Below, one piece after another: positions 1 through 8,512 of a DNA stretch of 64,000 bases. A model generated the notes under the pieces. The model was not told the DNA's origin. It saw nothing but the letters and a program-made list of their open reading frames with translations, and ran no database searches. Position numbers and translations under genes: made by a program. How positions within the stretch are numbered: position 1 is the stretch's first letter; every line of letters begins with the position of its first letter. The stretch is from Microbacterium terregens (lineage in GTDB: Bacteria; Pseudomonadota; Alphaproteobacteria; Sphingomonadales; Sphingomonadaceae): assembly GCF_027922045.1 (NCBI RefSeq), contig NZ_BSEX01000004.1, positions 358,444 through 422,443 on the forward strand. The letters are read 5' to 3'.

Positions 1-573
1 CGTATTGTGCGCAGCATCGGCGATGTCGCTGGCGAGCACGTTGAGGCCGTAGAGCTCGGCCGCGCCCGGCGGCGCCAGCGCGGCAAGGCTCGGGTCGCCG
101 GTTTCCGCCACCAGCGCCGCCGCACCGGCCGTGTCGGCATAGGCGACCGGCGCGATCCCGCGCTCGGCCAGCCAGCGGCGGCACTGGCCCAGCGCCTGCT
201 CGTGGCTGGTCGCCTGCGTCACCTCGTCCAGCCGGCCCAGCCCCATCAGCGTGTGGCGGATCGGCAGGAAATGCTCACCCACGATCACCAGGCCCGATTC
301 GGGCAGCAGGAAATGCATGTCGGCGACACGGCCGTGCAGCGAATTCTCGATCGGGATCACGCCGCAGCCGGCCGTGCCGCTCACCACCGCCTCCACCGCA
401 TCGGCGAAGCTGAAGCACGGCAGCGGCAGCCCGTCCGGAAGCGCCTGGTTGGCGGCGACATGGGAGTTCGCGCCCGGTGCGCCCTGATAGGCGACGGCGC
501 GTTCGGGGGCTGCGCGCGCCGCTTCGGTCATGCGCGCGACCAGGGCCCGCGCCGGTGCGGCATAGCTCTGCAT
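1..573 (-). CDS. pheA: prephenate dehydratase (3' part outside the window)
   Basis: Converts prephenate to phenylpyruvate in phenylalanine synthesis. Reading the minus strand from the ATG at 571-573 gives 191 uninterrupted codons up to the window edge, so the C-terminus, including any ACT regulatory domain, is missing. The visible part matches a prephenate dehydratase catalytic domain: an AYQGAPGANSH segment near the N-terminus, a VIPIENSLHGRV segment, TSHEQALGQC, and LYGLNVLASDIADAAHNT at the edge. It is a stand-alone dehydratase start with no chorismate mutase domain in front. It is divergent from the cytochrome c gene at 688. The start could also be an in-frame ATG 14 codons further in. 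Assignment is confident from these motifs. Confidence 0.93.
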   Translation of the reverse strand, partial: MQSYAAPARALVARMTEAARAAPERAVAYQGAPGANSHVAANQALPDGLPLPCFSFADAVEAVVSGTAGCGVIPIENSLHGRVADMHFLLPESGLVIVGEHFLPIRHTLMGLGRLDEVTQATSHEQALGQCRRWLAERGIAPVAYADTAGAAALVAETGDPSLAALAPPGAAELYGLNVLASDIADAAHNT

Positions 574-687
574 GGGGCAGGCGATTAGTTGCGCGATGTC
601 AACGACGCAAGGCCTGCTTGCGACGCAAGGGCAGACCGACGTAAAGCGTAACAATCTTCCCTTGTTTAGCGAGAAATCGGCGGCGGC

Positions 688-1359
688 ATGGACAATCGGA
701 TGAACACGATCGCTGGCTGGACTTTGGCTGGTCTGGCCGCTGCTTTGGGCCTGACCGTCGCCAGCGGCATGATTTTCGAAGGCGGGCGCCCGGAAAAGAT
801 GGGCTATCCGATCGAGGGCGTGGAAGGCAAAGGCGCCGGTGGCGCTTCGGCGGTCCCGTTCGCGACGCTGCTCGCCTCGGCCGATCCGGCCAAGGGCGCC
901 GAGGTGTTCAAGAAGTGCACCGCCTGCCACACCGTCAACCAGGGCGGCGCCAACGGCATCGGCCCGAACCTCTACGGTGTCATCGGCAAGCCGCACGGCC
1001 ACCTGCCGAACTTCGCCTATTCCGACGCGCTGAAGTCGGTCCCCGGCAACTGGGACTTCGACGCGATGGACGCCTGGCTGACCTCGCCGCGGAAATACGC
1101 GCCGGGCACCAAGATGACCTTTGCCGGTCTCGGCAATGCCCAGGATCGCGCGAACGTCGTCGCCTATCTCAATTCCCAGGGCTCGAACCTGCCGCTCCCG
1201 GCCGCACCCGCCGCAGGCGAGGCGCCGGCCACCCAGGCGGAGGCCAATGTGGCCGAGGGGGCGCCGACCGCCGACCTCGAGAATGCCGCCACCCCGGCGT
1301 CGGGTGCGCCGTCGGTGGATCCGGCTGCCGCCGTCCAAGCTTCGAAGAAGGGCGACTGA
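688..1359 (+). CDS. membrane-anchored class I cytochrome c (CycM-like)
   Basis: Electron-transfer cytochrome c of 223 aa, probably carrying electrons to terminal oxidases on the periplasmic face. Residues about 9-29 form one hydrophobic segment that looks like an uncleaved anchor. The single haem motif is C77-T-A-C80-H81 and the likely axial methionine is M143 in a TKMTF context. The last 55 or so residues are Ala/Pro/Glu-rich and low in complexity, an extension beyond the cytochrome fold. Membrane-tethered c-type cytochromes of this kind (CycM, c552) are typical of alphaproteobacteria. An in-frame ATG at 700 is an alternative start; 688 keeps a few charged residues ahead of the anchor. Monocistronic by layout, with divergent pheA upstream. 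Confidence 0.88.
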   Translation: MDNRMNTIAGWTLAGLAAALGLTVASGMIFEGGRPEKMGYPIEGVEGKGAGGASAVPFATLLASADPAKGAEVFKKCTACHTVNQGGANGIGPNLYGVIGKPHGHLPNFAYSDALKSVPGNWDFDAMDAWLTSPRKYAPGTKMTFAGLGNAQDRANVVAYLNSQGSNLPLPAAPAAGEAPATQAEANVAEGAPTADLENAATPASGAPSVDPAAAVQASKKGD

Positions 1360-1389
1360 TCCCGGGCTCCGGCGCCCGGCCGGAGCCGG

Positions 1390-1812
1390 TCAGTAGTTGG
1401 GCCAGAGACCCGGCGTGGCGAGTTCCAGGACGTGCCCGTCGGGGTCCTCGAAATAGAGGCTGCGCCCGCCGCGCGGCCACGCCACTTCGCTGCGCAGCGC
1501 CACATCGCGCGCCGCGAGGTGCGCGCGCCACGCATCTTCGCTGCCGGCGGGAATCGCGAACGCCATGTGCACCGGGCCGCTGCCGTCATGGCCCGGGACC
1601 ACGCCGCCGGCACCCGGCATGTCCTCCGTGGAGGCTCCGGCCAGGAACAGCAGCAGCACGCCCGAGCCGCCGGCATCGAACGCCGTCAGCCGCTCGCCCG
1701 TGAGCATCGGCCGCAATCCCAGCACCTCGCGAAAGAAGTCGGCCGCGCGGGCCATGTCGGCGACGTAGAGCGCGGTTTCGAGCAGGCCGGAGATGGGGGG
1801 CAGCTCCGGCAC
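1390..1812 (-). CDS. VOC/glyoxalase superfamily protein
   Basis: 140 aa single VOC-fold protein (glyoxalase I / bleomycin resistance / extradiol dioxygenase superfamily). The N-terminal ETALYVADMARAADFF is the usual first beta-alpha element. VHMAFAIP in the middle and SLYFEDPDGHVLELATP at the C-terminus are the familiar VOC signatures. The final Glu in VLELATP is at a usual metal-ligand position. Substrate cannot be told from sequence. The start is a GTG at 1810-1812, four bases after the gpsA stop, so it is probably the last gene of the tsaD-gpsA operon. Confidence 0.82.
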   Translation of the reverse strand: MPELPPISGLLETALYVADMARAADFFREVLGLRPMLTGERLTAFDAGGSGVLLLFLAGASTEDMPGAGGVVPGHDGSGPVHMAFAIPAGSEDAWRAHLAARDVALRSEVAWPRGGRSLYFEDPDGHVLELATPGLWPNY

Positions 1813-1816
1813 CGCG

Positions 1817-2797
1817 TCAGAAGCCCTCTTCGCGCAGCGGACGCGTCAGCAGCGCCTCGACCACCCGGCCCACGTCCGCCCCGTCCAGCAGCTGGCACAC
1901 GGCTTCGGTGACCGGCATGTCCACGCCGGCGGCAGCCGCCGCCTGCGCCAGCACCGGCGCGGTATGCGCACCCTCGGCCACGGTGCGGCGATCGGCGAGC
2001 AGGTCCTCCGCCGCGCGCCCCTGCCCCAGCCCCACCCCCAGCGAGAAGTTGCGCGAGCTCGTCGACGAACAGGTCAGCACCAGGTCACCCAACCCCGACA
2101 GCCCCGACAGCGTCTCCGCCCGTGCGCCGCGCGCCAGGCCGAAGCGCGTCATCTCGGCAAAGCCGCGCGCGATCACCGCCGCCCGCGCATTCTGCCCGAG
2201 CCCTGCGCCCTCGACCACGCCGCACGCGATCGCCAGCACGTTCTTGACCGCGCCGCCCACCTCCGCGCCGACCACGTCGGTCGAGACGTAGGGGCGCAGC
2301 GTCGGCTGGGCGATGGTCGCCGCCAATTGATGGGCAAGGGCGGCATCCTCGGCCGCCAGCGTCACGGCCGTCGGCAGCCCGGCCGCCACCTCGTGCGCAA
2401 AGGTCGGCCCAGACAGCACCGCCACCGGAGATCCATCGACGACCTCGCCCGCCACCTCGTGCAGGAACTTGAGGCTCCCCGCCTCGATGCCCTTGGAGCA
2501 CAGGATCAGCGGCTGGCCGTGGCGCGGCAGGTCGGCGAGCACCGCGCGCATGTGCTGCGCCGGCGTCACCACCAGCACGGCCGCCGCCTCCGCGGCCCAG
2601 GTAATGTCCCCGGTCGCCTCGATGCGCTCGGATAGCGTCCGGCCAGGGAGGAACAGCGGGTTCTCGTGGGTCCCGTTGATCGCCTCGATCACCTCCGGCT
2701 CGCGCACCCACAGCCGCACATCGTGGCCGCCGCTCGCCAGCACCTGCGCCAGCGCCGTGCCCCACGCACCGCCGCCAAGAACCCCCAGCACGCTCAT
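1817..2797 (-). CDS. gpsA: NAD(P)-dependent glycerol-3-phosphate dehydrogenase
   Basis: Reduces dihydroxyacetone phosphate to sn-glycerol-3-phosphate, the backbone for phospholipid synthesis. 326 aa, the normal family length. The N-terminal [16 protein letters not shown] is the Rossmann nucleotide-binding loop. [26 protein letters not shown] and [14 protein letters not shown] (with the catalytic lysine) follow in order. The reading frame stays open far upstream, but the conserved N-terminus fixes the start at the ATG at 2795-2797. That ATG overlaps the tsaD stop by 4 bp (ATGA), implying translational coupling. Cytoplasmic enzyme. Confidence 0.96.
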   Translation of the reverse strand: MSVLGVLGGGAWGTALAQVLASGGHDVRLWVREPEVIEAINGTHENPLFLPGRTLSERIEATGDITWAAEAAAVLVVTPAQHMRAVLADLPRHGQPLILCSKGIEAGSLKFLHEVAGEVVDGSPVAVLSGPTFAHEVAAGLPTAVTLAAEDAALAHQLAATIAQPTLRPYVSTDVVGAEVGGAVKNVLAIACGVVEGAGLGQNARAAVIARGFAEMTRFGLARGARAETLSGLSGLGDLVLTCSSTSSRNFSLGVGLGQGRAAEDLLADRRTVAEGAHTAPVLAQAAAAAGVDMPVTEAVCQLLDGADVGRVVEALLTRPLREEGF

Positions 2798-3834
2798 GCC
2801 TTCACCCCCGCCCCGCGCACGCGTTCCCCCTCCAGATCGAGCGGCCAACGCGCCCGCGCCGGCACGTCGAGCGGATCGGTGAGCCCCGCTTCGAAGCGCT
2901 CGGCACCGGCCCAGGCGATCATCGCGGCATTGTCGGTGCACAGCCACAAGGGCGGCGCCACGAAGCGCAGGCCATGCTCGGCCGCCACCTGCTCCAGCGC
3001 ACCCCGCACCGCGCGATTGGCGGCGACGCCGCCGGCCACCACCAGCGCCGTCGGCGGGGCGATCCGTCCCAGCGCGCGTCGGGTACGATCGACCAGGCAA
3101 TCGACCACCGCCTGCTGGAACGAGGCAGCGATATCCGGCGTCGCATGGATGCCGGCATCCCGCGCCCGCAGCACGGCGCTCTTCAACCCCGCGAACGAGA
3201 AATGCGGCTCGCCCGATCCCACCAGCGGCCGCGGCAGCGGCACCGCACGGGGGTCGCCATCGGCCGCCGCCCGCTCCACCGCCGGCCCCCCGGGAAAGCC
3301 CAGCCCCAGCAGCTTGGCCGTCTTGTCGAACGCCTCGCCCGCGGCATCGTCGATCGTGGTCGCCAGCCGGCGATAGGCGCCGACGCCCTCCACCAGCAGC
3401 AGCTGGCAATGGCCGCCCGACACCAGCAGCAGCAGATAGGGAAACTGGAGATCCGGATCGGCGAGCCTGGGGCTCAGCGCATGCCCCTCCAGATGATTGA
3501 CCGCGATCAGCGGCTTGCCCGCCGACAGCGCCAGCGCCTTGCCGGTCACCAGCCCGACCATGACGCCGCCGATCAGCCCCGGTCCCGCCGTCGCCGCGAT
3601 GGCATCGACGTCGGCCAGCGCCACCCCCGCATCGGCCAGCGCCGCCTCTACCAGCGGCCCCAGCACCTCCACATGCGCGCGCGCGGCAATCTCCGGCACG
3701 ACCCCGCCGAACGGGGCGTGATGCGCCTCCTGCCCGGCAAGCTTGTGCGACAAAATGGTGCGGTCGCCGCGGACCAGCGCGGCAGCGGTCTCGTCGCAGC
3801 TCGATTCGAGCCCGAGGATCAGGGGGGCGGACAT
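2794..3834 (-). CDS. tsaD: tRNA N6-threonylcarbamoyladenosine synthase subunit TsaD
   Basis: Transfers the threonylcarbamoyl group to A37 of ANN-decoding tRNAs, acting with TsaB and TsaE, which are not in the window. 346 aa in the ASKHA/Kae1 fold. Visible signatures are [14 protein letters not shown] at the N-terminus, the metal-binding HLEGH in [24 protein letters not shown], and a C-terminal TDNAAMIAW. First gene of a probable tsaD-gpsA-VOC operon, divergent from hemC, whose start lies about 80 bp away. The hemC/tsaD head-to-head arrangement is common in alphaproteobacteria. Confidence 0.96.
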   Translation of the reverse strand: MSAPLILGLESSCDETAAALVRGDRTILSHKLAGQEAHHAPFGGVVPEIAARAHVEVLGPLVEAALADAGVALADVDAIAATAGPGLIGGVMVGLVTGKALALSAGKPLIAVNHLEGHALSPRLADPDLQFPYLLLLVSGGHCQLLLVEGVGAYRRLATTIDDAAGEAFDKTAKLLGLGFPGGPAVERAAADGDPRAVPLPRPLVGSGEPHFSFAGLKSAVLRARDAGIHATPDIAASFQQAVVDCLVDRTRRALGRIAPPTALVVAGGVAANRAVRGALEQVAAEHGLRFVAPPLWLCTDNAAMIAWAGAERFEAGLTDPLDVPARARWPLDLEGERVRGAGVKA

Positions 3835-3915
3835 GGCCCCGCTTCTATCCGCTCAGAGGTGGCTTGTCGAAGGGGCGGCTTGTCGAAGCGCGGCCGCTTG
3901 CCTACGCCAACCTCC

Positions 3916-4842
3916 ATGGACACCGCTCCCCTCTTCCGTCTCGGAACGCGCGGATCGCCGCTGGCGATGGCGCAGGCGCACATGACGCGCGACGCGCTCG
4001 CCGCCGCCCATGGCTGGTCGCCGGACCAGATCGCAATCGTCCCGATCCGCACCACCGGCGACCGGGTGCAGGACCGCGCGCTCGCCGAGATCGGCGGCAA
4101 GGCGCTGTGGACCAAGGAACTCGACCGCGCCCTGCTGGAAGAGGAGATCGACGCCGCCGTCCATTCGATGAAGGACGTCGAGACGATCCGACCCACCCGC
4201 ATCGCCATTGCCGCGATGCTGCCCCGCGCCGATGTCCGCGACCGCATCCTCGGCGTCGCCGCCCTCGCGGACCTGCCGCAGGGCGCCGTCGTCGGCACCA
4301 GCTCGCCGCGCCGTGCCGCCCAGGTGCTCCGCCATCGCCCCGACGCGAAGATCGTGCTGTTCCGCGGCAACGTCGAGACCCGTCTTGCCAAGCTCGCCGC
4401 CGGAGAAGTGGACGCGACGCTGCTCGCCTCGGCCGGACTGGTGCGGCTCGGCCGCGAAGACGTGGGCACCCCGGTGCCGCTCGACGTGATGCTCCCCGCC
4501 CCGTCGCAGGGCGCCGTCGGCATCGAGGTGCGGGCCGAGGATGCGCGCGCCCGCGAACTCGTCGGCGCCATCAGCCACGCCGATACCCGCGCGGCGGTGT
4601 CGGCCGAGCGCGCGCTGCTGGAGGCGCTCGGCGCCGACTGCCACTCCCCCGTCGCGGCACTCGCCACGATCGAGGGCAACCGCCTGACGCTGCGCGCGGA
4701 ACTCTATGCGCAGGACGGCAGCGCCCATGTGACCGGATCGACGGAAGGCTCGGTTGGCGACGTCGCGCTGGCACCGGCCCTGGCGCAAGACCTGCTCGCA
4801 CGCGCCCCCGATAGCGTGCGGCGGCTGTTCGCCGGCGAATGA
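3916..4842 (+). CDS. hemC: porphobilinogen deaminase (hydroxymethylbilane synthase)
   Basis: Polymerises four porphobilinogens into hydroxymethylbilane in tetrapyrrole synthesis. 308 aa. The N-terminus LFRLGTRGSPLAMAQA is conserved, and the frame upstream of the ATG at 3916 is non-coding in character, so the start is firm. Other signatures: ALWTKELDRALLEEEIDAAVHSMKD, GTSSPRRAAQ and LPAPSQGAVGIE. The dipyrromethane-cofactor cysteine is C242 in GADCHSPVAAL, the same number as in the E. coli enzyme. Overlaps hemD by 4 bp (ATGA at 4839-4842). Confidence 0.97.
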   Translation: MDTAPLFRLGTRGSPLAMAQAHMTRDALAAAHGWSPDQIAIVPIRTTGDRVQDRALAEIGGKALWTKELDRALLEEEIDAAVHSMKDVETIRPTRIAIAAMLPRADVRDRILGVAALADLPQGAVVGTSSPRRAAQVLRHRPDAKIVLFRGNVETRLAKLAAGEVDATLLASAGLVRLGREDVGTPVPLDVMLPAPSQGAVGIEVRAEDARARELVGAISHADTRAAVSAERALLEALGADCHSPVAALATIEGNRLTLRAELYAQDGSAHVTGSTEGSVGDVALAPALAQDLLARAPDSVRRLFAGE

Positions 4843-5513
4843 GCCGCCCCCTCGCGGTGCTGCGCCCCGAACCCGGCGCATCGGCCACCGTCGAGCGGAT
4901 CACGGCTGCCGGCTACCAGACGCTGCGCACGCCATTGTTTCACGTGGAGCAACGAGGATGGCCGCCGGTTGCCGCCTCGGACCACGACGCGCTCGTCCTG
5001 ACCAGCGCGAACACGGTTCGGCACGCGGGGCCTCAGCTCGCCAGCCTGGCCATGCTCCCGGTGTGGGCAGTCGGAGAAGCGACCGCCCGGGCTGCCGCAG
5101 GCGTCCGCTTGACCGTCATTCGGGTCGGGACGGAGGGGGCCAAGACGCTCCTCGACACCGCCTGGGCGGCCGGCGTCCGTCGCGCCTTGTGGCTGGGCGG
5201 CGAGTCCCTCCGCCTCTTGGAGCATCCCGCCGTCTCCCGCATGGTCGCGGTCTATGCCAGCACGCCGCTGGCCCCGTCATTGGACGCCGTTCGCCGCCTC
5301 GCCGGCAGCGTCGCTCTGGTCCACTCCCCTCGCGCCGCCGAGCGGCTCCGACACGTCCTTGCCGAAGCCGGAGTGGCCCTCTCCACCCTAAGGCTCGCCG
5401 CCATCAGCCCCGCGGCGGCAGAGGCGGCCGGAAACGGCTGGGACGCGCTCGCCGTCGCGTCGGTTCCCACCGATCCGGCGCTGGTTGCGGCTGCAATCCG
5501 CCTCGCCGATTGA
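4839..5513 (+). CDS. hemD: uroporphyrinogen-III synthase
   Basis: Cyclises hydroxymethylbilane to uroporphyrinogen III. 224 aa; sequence conservation in this family is low, so the assignment rests on position (4-bp overlap after hemC) plus typical elements: VLRPEPGASATVERITAAGY at the N-terminus, LVLTSANTVRHA, and LVHSPRAAERL near two-thirds. Codons 33-38 (LFHVEQ) are written with a sequence matching a parS site (see 4936-4951), an unusual double use. The 3' end is followed by a Mic60-like gene, the usual alphaproteobacterial neighbourhood. Confidence 0.9.
   Translation: MSRPLAVLRPEPGASATVERITAAGYQTLRTPLFHVEQRGWPPVAASDHDALVLTSANTVRHAGPQLASLAMLPVWAVGEATARAAAGVRLTVIRVGTEGAKTLLDTAWAAGVRRALWLGGESLRLLEHPAVSRMVAVYASTPLAPSLDAVRRLAGSVALVHSPRAAERLRHVLAEAGVALSTLRLAAISPAAAEAAGNGWDALAVASVPTDPALVAAAIRLAD
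4936..4951 (+). promoter_or_regulatory. parS-like ParB binding site inside hemD
   Basis: TGTTTCACGTGGAGCA differs at one position from the palindromic consensus TGTTTCACGTGGAACA bound by chromosomal ParB. It lies in the hemD coding region about 14 kb from parAB and 24 kb from the putative origin. The match of 15/16 to a 16-bp palindrome is what supports it; binding is inferred. Confidence 0.7.
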
Positions 5514-5544
5514 CCGCGCGCACCGCCGCGAGGATAAGGACGCC

Positions 5545-6504
5545 ATGACGATGGAAACGGCGACCTCCGCCACGGGGGCTCCCCGCAAGCCGCGCGGGAA
5601 CACCATGCTGTGGATCGCGCTCCTCGCCTTTGTGCTCGGACTCGCGGCCATGGCCGGGCTGGTCCACCGCTTCGGCGCCTGGATCGGCCTCGGCCCCGCA
5701 GCCACGCCAGCCGTGGTCCAGAGCGCACCGCTGCCTGCCGCCCCGCAGAACCCCCGCCCGCCCGCGCAGCGCCCGGCCGACATCGCCACGCTGTCGCAGC
5801 GCGAGCAGGTGCTCGCCGCGCACATCGCCGAGCTCGAGGCGCGGCTCGCCAATGTCGATACCAGCTCGCGCGTTGCCTCCGGCTTCGCGACCCGCGCCGA
5901 AGGGCTGCTGGTCGCCTTCGCCGCCCGCCGCGCGCTCGATCGCGGACTGGCGCTCGGCTATGTCGAGGACCAGTTGCGCCAGCGCTTCGCCGCGGCCGAG
6001 CCGCAGGCGGTGGCAACCGTTATCGCCGCCGCACGCCAACCGGTGACGCTGGAGGACCTCCGCCTCGCACTCGACACCATCGCCCCCAAGCTGTCGGGCG
6101 GCGGACCCAACGAAAGCTGGTGGCAGGGCATCCGCCGCGAACTGTCGCAGCTGATCATCATCCGCCAGGATGCGAGCCCAAGCATGCTGCCCGCGGACCG
6201 CCTCGCCCGCGCGCGCCGCCGACTGGACGCCGCCCAGGTCGAAGGCGCGCTGGCGGAAATCGCGCGCATGCCGGGCGCCGCCAATGCGCAGAGCTGGATG
6301 GATGCCGCCCGCCGCTACATCGCCGCGCGCCAGGCGCTGAATGCGATCGAGACGGTGGCGATCCAGGGTGGCGGCACCCTGCCCGTGCCGCCGGCGCCGC
6401 TTCCGGTCCCGCCCGCCGCCCAGCCGATGGCGGACGAAGCCGCGCCTTCCGCTTCCGATCCCGTCCCGAACGACGAAGCCGGCCTGAGCCAGACCGGCGC
6501 CTGA
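5545..6504 (+). CDS. Mic60/mitofilin-like inner membrane protein
   Basis: 319 aa protein with one transmembrane helix near residues 20-40 ([19 protein letters not shown]), a Pro/Ala-rich linker, a coiled-coil-prone stretch ([18 protein letters not shown]), and a C-terminal helical domain containing [16 protein letters not shown] and [20 protein letters not shown], which resembles the mitofilin signature region. In alphaproteobacteria the bacterial Mic60 homologue sits next to haem-biosynthesis genes, and here it directly follows hemC-hemD. Mic60 bends membranes at cristae junctions and intracytoplasmic membranes; that role here is inference. The start chosen is the ATG at 5545 with AAGGA four bases upstream. 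The C-terminus is Pro/Ala-rich. Confidence 0.72.
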   Translation: MTMETATSATGAPRKPRGNTMLWIALLAFVLGLAAMAGLVHRFGAWIGLGPAATPAVVQSAPLPAAPQNPRPPAQRPADIATLSQREQVLAAHIAELEARLANVDTSSRVASGFATRAEGLLVAFAARRALDRGLALGYVEDQLRQRFAAAEPQAVATVIAAARQPVTLEDLRLALDTIAPKLSGGGPNESWWQGIRRELSQLIIIRQDASPSMLPADRLARARRRLDAAQVEGALAEIARMPGAANAQSWMDAARRYIAARQALNAIETVAIQGGGTLPVPPAPLPVPPAAQPMADEAAPSASDPVPNDEAGLSQTGA

Positions 6505-6518
6505 AGAAGGAAGCGGCA

Positions 6519-7703
6519 ATGGCCGACATGGGCCGGTTCGACTGGGCGGACCCGTTCGGGCTCGACGCGCAGCTGACCGACGAGGAACGCCTCGTCCGCG
6601 ACACTGCCCAGGCATACGCCCAGGACAAGCTACTGCCGCGGGTCACCCGCGCCTATCTCGACGAAAACTTCGACCGCGACATCCTGCACGAAATGGGCGC
6701 GCTCGGCCTGCTCGGCGCAACCATCCCGGCCGAATATGGCGGCGCCGGCCTCGGCTATGTCTCCTACGGCCTGGTGGCACGCGCGGTGGAGGCGGTGGAC
6801 TCCGGCTACCGCTCGGCAATGAGCGTGCAGTCGAGCCTCGTGATGCACCCGATCTACGCCTATGGCTCGGAGGCGCAACGGCGGAAGTACCTCCCCAGGC
6901 TCGCCACCGGCGAATGGGTCGGCTGCTTCGGCCTGACCGAGCCCGATGCCGGCTCCGATCCCGGCGGCATGCGCACCCGCGCCCAGGCGATCGTCGGCGG
7001 CTATCGCCTGACCGGTACCAAGACGTGGATCACCAACGCACCGATCGCCGACGTCTTCGTGGTCTGGGCGAAGTCCGACGCGCATGGCGGCAAGATCCGC
7101 GGCTTCCTCCTCGACAAGGGCACGCTGGGCCTGTCGGCACCGAAGATCGAGGGCAAGCTGTCACTTCGCGCCTCAGTCACGGGTGAAATCGTGATGGACG
7201 GCGTCGAGGTGGGCGAGGACGCGCTGCTCCCGGACGTGGTGGGGCTGAAGGGTCCGTTCGGCTGCCTCAACCGCGCCCGCTACGGCATCGCCTGGGGCGC
7301 GATGGGCGCGGCCGAGGCCTGCTTTCACGCCGCCCGCCGCTACACGCTCGACCGCCACCAGTTCGGCGTCCCCCTCGCCTCCAAGCAGCTGGTCCAGATC
7401 AAGCTCGCCGACATGGAGACGGAGATCGCGCTCGGCCTGCAGGCGGCGCTGCGCTGCGGCCGCATGTTCGACGACGGCACCCTCGCGCCAGAGGCGATCT
7501 CGATCATCAAGCGCAACAACTGCGGCAAGGCACTGGCCATCGCCCGCGTCGCCCGCGACATGCACGGCGGCAACGGCATCTCCGCCGAATTCCACGTGCT
7601 GCGCCACGCCATCAACCTGGAAACCGTGAACACCTACGAAGGCACCCACGACGTCCACGGCCTGATCCTGGGCCGCGCAATCACGGGTATTGCGGCGTTC
7701 TAG
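6519..7703 (+). CDS. gcdH: glutaryl-CoA dehydrogenase (acyl-CoA dehydrogenase family)
   Basis: FAD enzyme that oxidises and decarboxylates glutaryl-CoA to crotonyl-CoA in lysine/tryptophan breakdown. 394 aa. Diagnostic stretches are [58 protein letters not shown], and the C-terminal [20 protein letters not shown], where the Glu of TYEGTHD is the catalytic base in the family. The YEGTHD-GRAITG ending separates glutaryl-CoA dehydrogenase from most other acyl-CoA dehydrogenases. The start at 6519 has AAGAAGGAAG at 6504-6513. It follows the Mic60-like gene by 14 bp and could be co-transcribed. Confidence 0.9.
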   Translation: MADMGRFDWADPFGLDAQLTDEERLVRDTAQAYAQDKLLPRVTRAYLDENFDRDILHEMGALGLLGATIPAEYGGAGLGYVSYGLVARAVEAVDSGYRSAMSVQSSLVMHPIYAYGSEAQRRKYLPRLATGEWVGCFGLTEPDAGSDPGGMRTRAQAIVGGYRLTGTKTWITNAPIADVFVVWAKSDAHGGKIRGFLLDKGTLGLSAPKIEGKLSLRASVTGEIVMDGVEVGEDALLPDVVGLKGPFGCLNRARYGIAWGAMGAAEACFHAARRYTLDRHQFGVPLASKQLVQIKLADMETEIALGLQAALRCGRMFDDGTLAPEAISIIKRNNCGKALAIARVARDMHGGNGISAEFHVLRHAINLETVNTYEGTHDVHGLILGRAITGIAAF

Positions 7704-7746
7704 GGTGGCCCAACGTTCATCATGAACGTACCTGCTGCCCCCTCCG

Positions 7747-7854
7747 TTCGCCTCGAGCAGCCGTCGAGCTTGTCGAGACGGCGTGTCGAGAGGTCGGCGC
7801 GCGCGGCTTCCTCGACACGGGCTCTCGACAAGCTCGATCCCTGCTCGAGACAAA
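7747..7854. repeat. large imperfect extragenic palindrome (TCGAGCTTGTCGAG type)
   Basis: Two arms of about 50 bp, centred near 7800, are inverted imperfect copies of each other and share the core TCGAGCTTGTCGAGA / TCTCGACAAGCTCGA. Both strands therefore translate into look-alike peptides, which rules out coding. It lies in a 275 bp gap between two convergent genes (gcdH and the gamma-CA gene). It looks like a dispersed REP-type element; partial units of the same core (GGCTTGTCGAAG) occur at 3861-3890. Confidence 0.75.
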
Positions 7855-7978
7855 CGGGAAGGGTGACCCCTGTCCTAATGGCCCGCCTAGTGCCACACCG
7901 AGTCGTGCGGCCGGACAAAAGGGACGCCAAGGTGCAGTTGAGCCTCAACTTCCTCAACTTCGTCCCGCAACGGGACGT

Positions 7979-8509
7979 TCAGTCGATCCGCACCAGCCCC
8001 TGGGCGAACCGGCGCTGACGCTCCGCATAGCCATCGGCGGAGCGGCGCAGCGCGGCGATCGCGGCCTCGTCCAGGCTGCGTACCGCGCGTGCCGGGCTGC
8101 CGATGATCAGGCTGCCGGGCGCAAACACCTTGTCCTCGGTCACCAGTGCGCCGGCGCCCACCAGCGACCCCGCACCGATCACCGCTCGGTTGAGCACGAT
8201 CGCCCCCGTGCCGATCAGCACATCGTCCTCGATGGTACAGCCGTGAAGGATCGCATGATGCCCGACGGTCACCCCCGACCCCACCGTCAGCGGGCTGCCC
8301 GGATCGGAGTGCAGCATCGCCCCCTCCTGGATGTTGGTGCGGTCGCCGACCGAAATCGGCGTGTTGTCCGCACGGATCACGGCGCCGAACCACACCCCCA
8401 CCTCGCGCCCCAGCCGGGCATCGCCGATCACGTCGGCCGAGGGTGCGACCCAGCTCGATCCGTCCTCCGGCAGCTGCGGCGAAAGGCCGTCGATTGCGTA
8501 CAGAGGCAT
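7979..8509 (-). CDS. gamma-carbonic-anhydrase-like hexapeptide-repeat protein
   Basis: 176 aa left-handed beta-helix protein. Repeated hexapeptide motifs run through the middle (VIGDARLGREVGVWFGAVIRAD, NIQEGAMLHSD, TVGHHAILHGCTIEDDVLIGTGAIVLN). His residues in MLHSD and VGHHAILHG sit where zinc ligands of gamma-carbonic anhydrases are found. Members of this family range from active carbonic anhydrases to proteins of unknown role, so catalysis is not established. It ends in a short alpha-helical tail. Its start is 3 bp from the stop of the DUF72 gene, so the two probably form an operon. Confidence 0.88.
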   Translation of the reverse strand: MPLYAIDGLSPQLPEDGSSWVAPSADVIGDARLGREVGVWFGAVIRADNTPISVGDRTNIQEGAMLHSDPGSPLTVGSGVTVGHHAILHGCTIEDDVLIGTGAIVLNRAVIGAGSLVGAGALVTEDKVFAPGSLIIGSPARAVRSLDEAAIAALRRSADGYAERQRRFAQGLVRID

Positions 8510-8512
8510 CGC

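Noticed and set aside
7700..8018. Two opposed small reading frames over the 7747 palindrome.
   Set aside because: Their look-alike peptides come from palindrome symmetry, not from coding.
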